Assembly (NCBI GenBank): GCA_036939975.1
Contig: JALLPB010002269.1
Location: forward strand, 1-11,341
Length of the DNA stretch: 11,341 nucleotides
Direction: 5' to 3'
DNA from: Cyclostephanos tholiformis
Taxonomy: Eukaryota > Bacillariophyta > Thalassiosirophyceae > Thalassiosirales > Thalassiosiraceae
The notes under the pieces are model-generated. The model was not told where the DNA came from, made no database searches, and saw only the letters and a program-made list of their open reading frames with translations. This document shows, piece after piece, positions 1 to 7,885 of the stretch (positions within the stretch are counted from its first letter, which is position 1; the number at the start of each line of letters is the position of its first letter). A program made the translations under genes and the position numbers.

Positions 1-379
1 TCTTCCACTAAAACCCTGAGTCAAAAGTCCTTGGCTCAGTGGTTAGGCAACCTTTAATCTGCCACCGCACTGGCCTAATCCTATGTGGCCTCACTTAAGA
101 ATTTATTAGTTTTTCATGCATTTTTTAGTTTTGCATTAATCATGAAGTCTACTGCTTTCAAATAAAGTTTCTGAAGAGATGGTCGGCATTTAAGTCATTT
201 TACATAATAAGAAAGAATCATTTGAAAATTGGATTGTTAAGTGTACATAAGCAATTTTTAATGCTGCATCTGAATCCATCCAAGATTTGACTGGAGGCCC
301 ACTACCACTATTCTGTTTAAGCAGTGGTCTTGGGAAGAAGGAAATTTCTGCCCCTCCTCTACTAAAAAGGTTTTAAAAA
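1..379. other. AT-rich non-coding stretch, no gene seen
   Basis: No open frame of note and no recognisable coding motif on either strand. Bases 31-46 resemble a tRNA A box and 71-81 faintly resemble a B box, but no cloverleaf can be drawn, so no RNA gene is called. Confidence 0.5.
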
Positions 380-557
380 GGGATTTGTTCATGTCCATTT
401 GTTATAAAGAGTCCTACGTATCTTTGTGTACATATGTATGTAATTCCTATAAGTAAAGGTACAAGAAAGGGATTTTTTCATTTCCATTCATAAGGAGTCC
501 TGCGTATCTTCTCGTACATTTGTATGTCATTCCTAGAAGTACAACAATGTTTTTTGC
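380..557. repeat. Tandem duplication, period about 89 bp
   Basis: Two diverged copies lie head to tail. Copy 1 begins at the gggat of 380-384 and copy 2 at the gggat of 469-473. Both then run through ttcat, tccatt, gagtcct, cgtatctt, gtaca, gtatgt and attccta in the same order with a few substitutions and small indels. After the second copy (from about 540) a decayed start of a third may be visible. Short ORFs over this stretch carry no recognisable domain and are not called as genes. A similar string, tacaagaagggattcatt, recurs at 9008-9025. Confidence 0.75.
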
Positions 558-740
558 ATCACTGTATTCATTTTTAGCATCTGTGAACATCACAGAAATA
601 CTTTCTCAAAATGGCCATTCACTAACCTCACCAAATACCATGTTACCATTTTGGCTAGTCACATTTTTTCCTTTTTTGTTGCACCATCTCTCCCTTCTCT
701 GTGGTCATATCCCTTGTTGTAATTTACCATAAAGTCAACC

Positions 741-830
741 ATGGCCATGGCTATGGCCATGGCTCTGGCTATGGCTATGGCTATGGCTACAGCTACAGCT
801 ACAGCTACAGCTACAGCTCCAGCTTTGGCT
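741..830. repeat. Hexanucleotide array (NTGGCY)8(ACAGCT)5
   Basis: Fifteen consecutive hexamers. Eight are of the ATGGCT/ATGGCC/CTGGCT type (741-788), then five perfect ACAGCT (789-818), then CCAGCT and TTGGCT. The two blocks differ at two positions of the same hexamer, so one array probably changed register variant partway along. On the minus strand the six-base period yields alternating Ala-Val, Ala-Ile and Ala-Met dipeptides. That is a by-product of the repeat and not evidence of a gene. Confidence 0.9.
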
Positions 831-946
831 AAATCAATTGAAAGCAACTTTTTATGATTCAACTTAACATCAATAATAGCTGAATAAACTCTAGTTTTAA
901 GCAAAGCTTAAATTAATTAGTATCATTTTTTACTTTTGTTGTCAAG

Positions 947-1250
947 TTGATCCACCCACTCTTGTTATACCAATGCCTGGTGCGGCATTTCAGCATGCTG
1001 CCACCTCTCATTGCACCAACCTCTTGTTGCACCATCTTGCCATCTTGCCCCTCCTTTTCAGTTGGTTGTGAGGGTGGCTTTCATTTTCTTCCTCTCTCAT
1101 TGTACCTCTGTCTGGTGCCATGGTTTCTTGTCGTGTCACCACATTTTGTTGTGCCATCTTTGGTTGATTGTCATGTTGCATCATATTGATCCACCCCCTC
1201 TCATTGTGCCATTGCACCAACGCCCGGCGCCATGGTATTTCATCAGGCTG
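947..1250. repeat. Degenerate CAT/TGT-rich repeat with a roughly 240-bp related pair
   Basis: The string ttgatccaccc near 947 and ttgatccaccc near 1186 begin two related tracts. Each continues through a tcttgtt/tctcattg segment, a gcctggtgc/gcccggcgc segment, a catttca/tatttcat segment and gctgc. Related pieces (tctcattgtacc, ctggtgccatgg) recur near 1095-1125. The short ORFs on both strands across this tract have low-complexity compositions and no recognisable domain. Confidence 0.5.
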
Positions 1251-2082
1251 CAATCTTGTCGTGTCATCATGTCAAAATGCCCCACATTTCTCCATTTGCT
1301 TCCTCCCTCTGCCTCTCAGCATGCCCCTCCATTTGTTGATTGTTGCATCTGCCTCTCATCACGACCCTCCATTTCTTGTTTAGTATTGTTGTGCCGCATT
1401 GTCTCACTCCGGCATTCACCTGTCCACCTGGAATTTTACGCCCCACCTCCCCCCCCCTCCCAGACAATCTCTGCATCAGTATCATAATTTATTGGTCAAT
1501 CAACATCAATGTTGATGCCCAACAACTCTTCCCTTTCCTTCACCTTGTCCTGCTCAACCCCAGTCTCCTCAGCTGTGGCTAGCCTGTCATGAAGAAGCAA
1601 GCAAGGAGGGATGAATGGGTAAGGTTCATTGATTTAGAGCGATGACAAAAAAATTGACAGAGCTTACGAGAAGGAAGTGGTGATGTGTGTGCTGCATGAT
1701 GTATTTTTTGCACAAAAACTTCGGTCTGCAAAAAGTGATGCATGCACAATGATGCGAACCCCCTGCCAAGCAAATCGAGCTAAGAGGAGTTTGGGGGGGT
1801 CTTATGAGAGCACAGGGAGATGACCTTGCACACTGAGATGCTTGCGCATTGATTTTATGTTGATTGTTGTGTCAATTATCGATGTCGTGACGATGAAAAA
1901 TGAGGCCGGGGGTTGATTTTTTGGATGTGCTGCAAAGATTCTTTCTCTTTTTGCGGCATGTGGTCACACGTGCAGTACACACCAGCATGCAACTGTATCA
2001 CTAAAGCTGGGACCCAGCAATGCAAACATTGCGGAATATCAACCCCCCCATTGATATTGCACTGATGCGTTGAGAGGGGAAA
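1251..2082. other. Low-complexity non-coding stretch, no gene seen
   Basis: CT-rich on the plus strand up to about 1570, including a C-run tract at 1441-1462, then mixed composition. Only short ORFs occur and none shows a domain, conserved motif or codon pattern I recognise. No tRNA, rRNA or long inverted repeat was found by eye. Confidence 0.45.
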
Positions 2083-2586
2083 TCAGCGATTTGGGGGATG
2101 GGGGATGGGGGATGGGGGATGGGTGTCACTCTTGGCACGCCGCTCACCTCTCTCTCTTTTTTCCATTTTTTTGCATATGTGGAACTCGAGAGGTTTTTTT
2201 GATTTTGTGGCGGGAAATTCTCCAGTGCAGCCCCTACCTATGCCAAGTTCAGTGCAGCCTACATGCATGTCATCCAGAGTGCCCTTTGAATGATGATTGA
2301 AGAAATCATCCTCAAACTTGGACCAGACTTTGACAACGTCTGGTCCAGGGGGAAAATTGAAGCTTTCCCATTTGCCTGCCACACGAATCCACAGATGCAG
2401 CTGCTGTGCCATGAGGGCGATGAAAATCTTTGTGCTCGAAACAAACTTAATCCCAAAATTGACAGGGATGCCAAGCATCAGATGATGCCTATCCTCAGCA
2501 TCATGGCCGAAGCCCAAGAGAAGTAGTGGAAGAGTACTGTCCACGTCGAGGACCTCATGCTTCATCAATGCTCTTCTCATGAGCAT
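2083..2586 (-). other. Unassigned 167-codon open frame
   Basis: This is the longest open frame in the first 3 kb. I do not recognise the product. The central part (about residues 25-115) has ordinary protein composition, with alternating hydrophobic and charged residues and a Trp/Phe-rich piece (GKWESFNFPP, then VWSKFEDDFF). The last 30 residues are Arg/Glu-rich and then Pro/His-rich, the latter being simply the translation of the GGGGGAT array. The frame could be a fragment of a decayed transposable element or chance. The missing stops across the central part are the only support. Short plus-strand frames cover the same bases with no better case. Confidence 0.15.
2093..2120 (+). repeat. (GGGGGAT)4 array, G-quadruplex-type motif
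   Basis: Four perfect copies of GGGGGAT followed by GGG. Four G5 runs separated by two-base AT loops satisfy the usual sequence rule for an intramolecular G-quadruplex on the plus strand. Whether it folds or has a role cannot be told from sequence. Confidence 0.85.
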
Positions 2587-3296
2587 GATGATAGCTCCCC
2601 GTTCCCACCAACAGGTTGCCCACCATATCTATTGCACCATTCACATCAAAATAGCAGTGGTGGTGGTGGTGGTGAGTTCTTTCCTAGTGGCACATTGGGC
2701 GGGGGCAATACCCCTACTCCTACCTCAAGCAAGTACTACAACCAGCATGATGCCAACAATACAACAAGCACCTTTGTTTTTGGCGGTGGCAGCAAAACAA
2801 CAGGCAATAAGAAGGGAGTCTATGGCATCAACAGAATGGCAACAGTGGCACATGCTACAAGTGCAAGAGCCCTCATTCCCTTGGGAAGAATGAGGCTGAT
2901 GGTGAGCAAGAGGAGGAAGCAAGCATGGAATCATGAAAGGAAGCAATTGAGAAGGGGGCATCAAGAACAATGACATCATCGACCCAAACCTCTTTGCTGA
3001 AGTCAAAGAAACCATGAACTGTTAAAGCGGCAAGTAGAATGTGGTCGGTGGGGGGGGGGTTATTATTCCTGTTGTGTTGACCATTGACCTTAGAGAGAGT
3101 AGGAAGAGTAGTTATCATGGGCATGTATGCATTAGGAAATTGGCATCACAAAAAAGAATGCAGAGGGGAGACCACTGTGGTTAAAATAACAGCCATAGGA
3201 GCAAGATAAAAATAGTTTTCTTCTATTATTTTAAATGTCAGTTACCAATTATTACTAAAATTGGCTTAGATGTGACACACAACTTTTGTATGTATT
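2587..3296. other. Repeat-rich stretch, no confident gene
   Basis: Contains a (GGT)n run near 2657-2673 and a G10 homopolymer at 3050-3059. Plus-strand ORFs at 2557-2973 and 2579-2893 are Ser/Gly/Gln/Thr-rich low-complexity translations without a known domain. A CYKC string in a third frame near 2850 was considered as a zinc knuckle and rejected. Confidence 0.4.
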
Positions 3297-3306
3297 CCTA
3301 TATAGG
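3297..3306. promoter_or_regulatory. CCTATATAGG palindrome, possible TATA/CArG-type site
   Basis: A perfect 10-bp palindrome matching CC(A/T)6GG, the CArG consensus bound by MADS-box/SRF factors, with TATATA at its centre. It lies about 95 bp upstream of the transposase ATG, next to the point where AT-rich flank turns into the balanced-GC island (GGCGCGGC at 3326-3333). A promoter role is a guess from position and sequence. Confidence 0.2.
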
Positions 3307-3397
3307 ATTTTAAACAATTTTAATTGGCGCGGCAGAAAATGGTGCACATCGAACCTTCCTCCAAACCATCTTACCACCAAACCAACCCCTGCTCATC

Positions 3398-4654
3398 ATG
3401 CCTCGTGTTGTCCAGCCCTGCAGATTGTCGCGAAAAACGTGTGTGCATTACACTGTACGACGTAAGCTTGGTCTCCTTGCATCGGCAAAGCGTATCATTG
3501 AGGAGGAGGGGGTTTCTCTGTGTAGGGCGGCCGAACGACTCCAAGTTGCGCATTCACTTTTCCTGAAGTGGCAGCAGCAGCGAGCCGCCGATGCCGACCC
3601 TATCCTCGAGATGCTAAAGAGCAGGAGGAAGGCTAATCACCCTGGACCGCTTTCTGGGCAGCTGAAGCCGCTCGAGGACGCCCTGCTGAGGCACGTCTTC
3701 GAGCAGCGCGAACAGGGTATCACCGTCCAGACGTTCGATCTTGTGATAAAGGCATCTTCCCTCTCCCCCGAGTTTAATGCCAAGCACTTCACCGCTAGGT
3801 GCAGCACCGTGAAGCGATTTATGAGCGCCAATTCGCTCGTGTATCGCATGGGCACGCATGAATCTCAACGCAAGCCCGACAACGTCACGACGGAGGCATT
3901 GGACTACATGAATCTAATGCGTCCACTCCTCGAGGGCCCACATCGCGACCGGCGCTTTATCCTCAACATGGATCAAACGTTGGTCTTCTTCTGCATGACA
4001 CGGAAGAAGACGCTTGAGATGGCCGGTGTGAAAACCGTCCACATTCGTACATCGACGAACGACACGAAGCGTTCAACCGTGGCCATGACAATTGCTGCCA
4101 ATGGTTTGGTATTCCCATCGATGATTATCTTTAAGGGGAAAGCAAACGGTCACATTGCAAGAAATGAGTTTGAAACTTACCCGGCAACCCACCACTACCG
4201 ATGCCAGGAAAACGCCTTCATGGACGAGGCGGTAATGATCGCGTGGGTTGACGAAGTACTAAAACCTTACGTCGCCAACGCACCAGATCACATCATTCCC
4301 CTCCTCATCCTTGACAGTTACCGTTGCCACATGATGGCTTTGGTAGTCACAAGAATTCAGGAGCTGGGAATAGAGGTGAAGCACATCCCAGGCGGATGTA
4401 CTTCCCTCTGCCAGACGGTCATTGTTGGCTTCAATAAGCCTTTCAAAGATCGGGTCCAGCGGCAGTGGATGTCATGGATGATTAGCGAAGGAATCATCCA
4501 TGGCACAACGAGCTCGCCAACGAGGCGTGCCGTTGCTGCCTGGGTAGATCGGGCGATGACACAGATGAAGGAGGAGGTGGGGATTGTTCGTAATGTGTGG
4601 TTGAAGACGGGGTATGAATGGTTTCCAAAGAATGAGGGGACTAGGGTCGAATGA
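3398..4654 (+). CDS. Pogo/jerky-like DDE transposase, third catalytic Asp replaced
   Basis: A 418-residue protein of the Tc1/mariner superfamily, pogo/Tigger/jerky branch (DDE_1 catalytic domain), which would cut and paste its own element by binding the ends through an N-terminal helix-turn-helix. Seen here: a helix-turn-helix-like region at about residues 22-60 (EEEGVSLCRAAERLQV, then FLKWQQ), a helical linker to about 180, then the RNase H-like core. First acid Asp192 lies in ILNMDQT and second acid Asp306 in LILDSYRCHMM. The family's third acid is expected in a QPVDVG-type motif, but here residues 338-344 read CQTVIVG, so Asp is replaced by Ile342 (codon ATT, 4421-4423) and the preceding Pro by Thr340. 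There is no stop or frameshift. The ATG has A at -3. It converges on the next gene with an 84-bp gap. The copy is probably catalytically dead, or domesticated. Confidence 0.9.
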   Translation: MPRVVQPCRLSRKTCVHYTVRRKLGLLASAKRIIEEEGVSLCRAAERLQVAHSLFLKWQQQRAADADPILEMLKSRRKANHPGPLSGQLKPLEDALLRHVFEQREQGITVQTFDLVIKASSLSPEFNAKHFTARCSTVKRFMSANSLVYRMGTHESQRKPDNVTTEALDYMNLMRPLLEGPHRDRRFILNMDQTLVFFCMTRKKTLEMAGVKTVHIRTSTNDTKRSTVAMTIAANGLVFPSMIIFKGKANGHIARNEFETYPATHHYRCQENAFMDEAVMIAWVDEVLKPYVANAPDHIIPLLILDSYRCHMMALVVTRIQELGIEVKHIPGGCTSLCQTVIVGFNKPFKDRVQRQWMSWMISEGIIHGTTSSPTRRAVAAWVDRAMTQMKEEVGIVRNVWLKTGYEWFPKNEGTRVE

Positions 4655-4738
4655 AATAATTAATTAATTAAATAAATTACTATCAATTAATTAAATTACT
4701 ATCGTTCTAATTGGGGATAGGAAGACCGTACTTCCTAT
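4655..4738. terminator. Convergent spacer with TTAATTAAT repeats
   Basis: The spacer between two stop codons facing each other. It is AT-rich with a direct repeat: 4662-4684 and 4685-4703 share AATTAATTAA and AAATTACTATC, differing by a 4-bp ATAA insert. It would have to carry the 3' ends of both transcripts. A terminator or polyadenylation role is inferred from position only. Confidence 0.35.
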
Positions 4739-5392
4739 TCAATGGATACCCCGCCTCCTCCTGTGCCTTCCTCTTCCAAACACAATCAGCCAGCATACTC
4801 TCGCAATTTTTTTAATATCATCCACGGGCAAAACGACGGTCCCCAGTGCGCACCCATGATTTTGGTGGTGCATTTTTCGCTCGGCACTATCAGAAACACA
4901 AGGATCCGCGCTAAAAACCTTTGTCACCTGCACAAGAGCCCCGTCAAATCGCCCGGCATGCTTGACCATATGGCACTTCAAAAAACCGACCCGACAGCAA
5001 TCAATCCCATCGGTCACCCAATAGCAGGTGATGGCGGTCTCCTCCTTCCCGTCAACAAAAATCTGCGCCTTCCTGAGACGGAGTAGAGTATCCTCCGTAA
5101 CCACTGTCTCACAAACACTGTGCTCCTCACAAGAGCGGCCACGATCTCCCCTCTCAATCCCTACAACCTCGACGGTGATGCCCAACGGGTGGGTTGGCTC
5201 ATTGGCCATTGCACGAGAAGGAAGCTTTACGTCGTTGTATTTTTTTTCATCCAAAATGACACCCCTGTCAAACATTAAGGTGAGAACACCATCACCAGAC
5301 AAGGGGCCGTAGTTGCCCTTATTGGCGTCGACGCCGGGCGGACTGGTTGACGAGCTCTTGGCACTCGAACAGGCCGGTTTCGTCTCGGCCAT
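4739..5392 (-). CDS. Protein of unknown function, candidate transposon accessory ORF
   Basis: An intact 217-residue frame. The start ATG (5390-5392) has a good eukaryotic context, A at -3 and G at +4. I do not recognise a named domain. Residues 1-25 are Ser/Thr/Pro-rich and probably disordered. About 35-200 looks like a folded, beta-rich domain with the strings YNDVKLPSR, FVDGKEETAITCYWVTDG, DCCRVGFLKCHMVKH and FDGALVQVTKVF, plus many Cys and His (Cys132, Cys133, Cys140, His141, His145, His175, His176, His179, Cys181) that could bind metal. The C-terminus (207-217, RGRHRRRRGIH) is strongly basic, as in nuclear-localisation or nucleic-acid-binding tails. It faces the transposase, 84 bp away, in the same balanced-GC island, so it may be the second gene of that element. 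No signal peptide or membrane helix is seen. Confidence 0.65.
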   Translation of the reverse strand: MAETKPACSSAKSSSTSPPGVDANKGNYGPLSGDGVLTLMFDRGVILDEKKYNDVKLPSRAMANEPTHPLGITVEVVGIERGDRGRSCEEHSVCETVVTEDTLLRLRKAQIFVDGKEETAITCYWVTDGIDCCRVGFLKCHMVKHAGRFDGALVQVTKVFSADPCVSDSAERKMHHQNHGCALGTVVLPVDDIKKIARVCWLIVFGRGRHRRRRGIH

Positions 5393-5639
5393 GGTCGAGT
5401 GAATTTGTGTATTTTTTGTTAGTGTTTTTTGTTAGAGAGAAACTTAGGAACGAGTATCGTACCCCAACGGCAAGGTGGGGTAAAGTGGGGATCGTTGGAA
5501 AGGTCTTTTCAATGCAGACTCATTTAGCACATCTATTTAATGCCGAACTGTAGAATCTGGCGAGAAATCGACAGATTTAGATTAGTTGTGCTTATAGGCC
5601 TCGCTCAAAAAGGTGCTAATTATGATAGATTTAGTGTCT
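5393..5639. other. Upstream region of the 217-aa gene
   Basis: Holds the 5' flank of the minus-strand gene: a T-rich stretch, then a G-rich tract (GTGGGGTAAAGTGGGG near 5475-5490). No gene is seen. This is where the outer end of a two-gene element would be expected, but I found no counterpart in inverted orientation upstream of the transposase. Confidence 0.35.
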
Positions 5640-5671
5640 GGTTCTTAAACCCCGGTGGTTCTTAAACCCCG
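5640..5671. repeat. Two tandem copies of GGTTCTTAAACCCCG
   Basis: A 15-bp string is perfectly repeated at 5640-5654 and 5657-5671 (period 17 bp). The copies contain the short inverted pair GGTTC-TTAA-ACCCC. It lies 250 bp upstream of the 217-aa gene on its 5' side, so it could be a sub-terminal transposase-binding repeat or an operator-like site. The function is unknown. Confidence 0.8.
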
Positions 5672-6054
5672 ACAGTTACGATAGTCTGGTGGTTGATAGT
5701 TCAATAGCCAGTGACTATGAGTTTGACCCCTATTGTGGTAACGTGTAAGACACATTTTTTGGTGTTAACAAAAAATCGGCCAACCATAGTAGCGCGGCTT
5801 TTACCCCTAGCCCTACCCTTGGGCCGGTGGCACCCTGACCAATTGCACCGACTCCATCCCCACATCATAGGCTATGTGGCATGTGCTTGGTTTGGGTGAG
5901 CTACGCATCCAGGTAAAGTAACAGGGTTACAAAGACACATAAAAAGTATTAAAATTTAATATTACAGTTATTCACGCCATTCCATTGCTGTTGTTGCTGC
6001 CACTTGCCCCCAAAACAAAATCTCAGTATTATTCAACTCCCATCTCAATTGCCA
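5672..6054. other. No gene seen
   Basis: Mixed composition. A weak imperfect inverted pair, ATAGTCTGG at 5681-5689 and CCAGTGACTAT at 5708-5718, is visible. Short ORFs here have no recognisable content. Confidence 0.4.
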
Positions 6055-6108
6055 TCACTGTCACTGTCTCTGTCACTGTAGCTGTCACTGTCACCATCAC
6101 TGTCACCA
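6055..6108. repeat. Hexanucleotide array (TCACTG)n
   Basis: Nine consecutive hexamers: five perfect TCACTG, plus TCTCTG, TAGCTG and two TCACCA. In the plus frame it gives a Thr-Val/Ser-Val dipeptide run. It is the same length class as the 741-830 array but a different hexamer. Confidence 0.85.
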
Positions 6109-6474
6109 TTGCATCACAATCGCCATCACCGTCTACCCCCACATTCGAACTTGGGCATTGTTTGCAAGCTCACGTCCCATACTCCCGCCCCCCCATCAAT
6201 GTTGCATTGCATCAACTGCCACCAGCATGCTGAGACGGACCATAGACTTGCACTCATGGTGTTGACATCAATCTTCCCATCATTGTTGTCTGGCGGCGGC
6301 ATTGGCACTTGTTTGTCATGCACAGTTGCCATCTTTCAGATAGGGGAATCGGGCCTGTAGCCCCATTGCAATCATTGCTGCCTGGACAACCGATGCACCA
6401 ATGCAGATGGACAACATGCTCCACTGCTGCTTGTAGTTGATTGTTGTGTGTGTACCCCCTGCCTTCATCACTGT
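6109..6474. other. Low-complexity stretch, no gene seen
   Basis: CAT/CCA-rich sequence. A 162-codon minus-strand frame spans 6254-6742, but its middle is an Asp/Asn run produced by trinucleotide repeats and its ends show no domain, so it is not called as a gene. Confidence 0.4.
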
Positions 6475-6570
6475 TGTAGTTTCTTTCTCCATCATTGTCA
6501 TCACCACTGCCACCATTGACACTGCAATCATTGTTGTCATTATCATCATTGTTGTCATCCCCATCAATGC
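6475..6570. repeat. Degenerate CAT/TGT trinucleotide tract
   Basis: Built of interspersed CATCATTGT, TCATCACC and CATTGTTGTC pieces. The minus strand reads as an Asp/Asn-rich run and the plus strand as an Ile/Val/Thr-rich run, both typical by-products of such repeats. Confidence 0.7.
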
Positions 6571-7598
6571 ATCTTTGTCCCCATTGAAATTGATGTTGCG
6601 CAGTTGTCACAGCTGTCAGATCATCTGTCAGCAGTGACACCAATGACTGGTTTGTCACAGCATTTCTAGAACTATGTGGAGGGGTGGCCTTTGGGCCACC
6701 AGCAGCCCTTTCAAAGGTGCAGATAGACAGGAAAGGAGGCATGCAACAATGTAGGAATTGGAAAATGAACTTTCCTTTCTGATTTTTTCATTCAGGCATT
6801 TTTCAATTTCTTTCAGATGTTCCCAACAATCCAGACCAAAAACAATCACATTTGGGGGGCCAGATAAACAGCACAACAAGGTATAGTGAAGTTTCAGTCT
6901 TGGATTCACAAAAAAATCCCTACTATCAGAGAATCAGGCAGACCATATTTTTTCCTCCCAAAACTCTGCCCCACCATTTTCACCATCAAAAAGTTTTGTG
7001 CAATAATGCTAACATTTACATCTGCATTGCCCTTAAAATAATCAATATCCCCATGAATCGATCATCATCCCTTAATTAATTGGGGGTCTCTGTTGTGCCT
7101 AAGAGGGTGGTGCACTAGGCCAAAGTGGGAGGTGCCTTCGTAAGACCATGATCAAGGTCTGTGCCATTTGGGTGCAGTAAAGACCATCATGGTGGCTGGA
7201 GGTTATCATACTTCGGCATTTGCTTAGGAGCACATCGATGATGTGCTGTGCCTTTGAATAGCTAATAAATAGAAAGAAAAATATTTTTTATACTTTTAAT
7301 GACATAAACTTGTTGTGGATCATGTTGAATGATTGTTGAATGCCTAAGCACCTGAGGGAAAGCAACATAGTGACCATTGGGCCATGGCAGCCACCATGGT
7401 TGTTAGATTGTATTTTTTATATAGCTTCCACCTGGCAAATTGCGTGTCAATGCCTGCAAACTCTGAAACCAACATGTTCACCAACTGCTTTCCAACCACC
7501 TATCTTGGTCAAAAATATTTGCATGTGGACATTAAAAAAAACTGACCTCTGTGCATTCATAGTAAAATGACATTTGAGACATAATTGCTGGTGGGTCA
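6571..7598. other. No gene seen
   Basis: A kilobase of mixed, mildly AT-rich sequence with only short ORFs on both strands and no motif I can place. It may contain further transposon debris too decayed to read by eye. Confidence 0.4.
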
Positions 7599-7733
7599 TT
7601 AATGTTGAGGTCCATAGGTCATGGTGAAGCATTGGGTGCCATGGTTGAATTGTCTGTTGTGGGCCTCTTCCATATGTTTCCTGAAATTAGCATAATTAAT
7701 ATCAAATTCCACTGTAGGATGGTGGAAACCCAT
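7599..7733 (-). other. Unassigned 44-codon open frame
   Basis: A short minus-strand frame whose translation has normal, non-repetitive protein composition (for example FDINYANFRKHMEEAHNRQF). It lies about 150 bp beyond the end of the Harbinger relic on the same strand. I do not recognise it. It may be a fragment of the same or another decayed element, or chance. Confidence 0.15.
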
Positions 7734-7885
7734 TTTAGGCAACATACATACCAAAGATGATGCATTTTGTAGAATTGAGAGGTGTTGCTATGTGCCCTCA
7801 ACTATGATATTATTTAATAGAGGCATTAAAATTATACGCACAATGTTGATCACATATGCACTAAGAAATCAGTTTACTTCAAATC

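Noticed and set aside
31..90. tRNA-like A box (TGGCTCAGTGGTTAGG) with a weak B-box-like string
   Set aside because: No acceptor, anticodon or T stem can be paired and the B box is degenerate. At most it is a decayed tRNA-derived repeat.
2557..2973. 138-codon plus-strand ORF with Gly and Ser runs, and a nearby CYKC string as a possible zinc knuckle
   Set aside because: The Gly run comes from a (GGT)n repeat. The CYKC string lacks the His and final Cys at the spacing a CCHC knuckle needs.
3181..5900. Terminal inverted repeats for the transposase element
   Set aside because: By eye, no string upstream of 3398 has a convincing inverted partner downstream of 5392. The shared GCGCGGC at 3327-3333 and near 5792 is direct, not inverted. 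A computed dotplot is needed.
6254..6742. 162-codon minus-strand ORF
   Set aside because: The middle is an Asp/Asn tract from CAT/TGT trinucleotides and no domain is visible in the ends.
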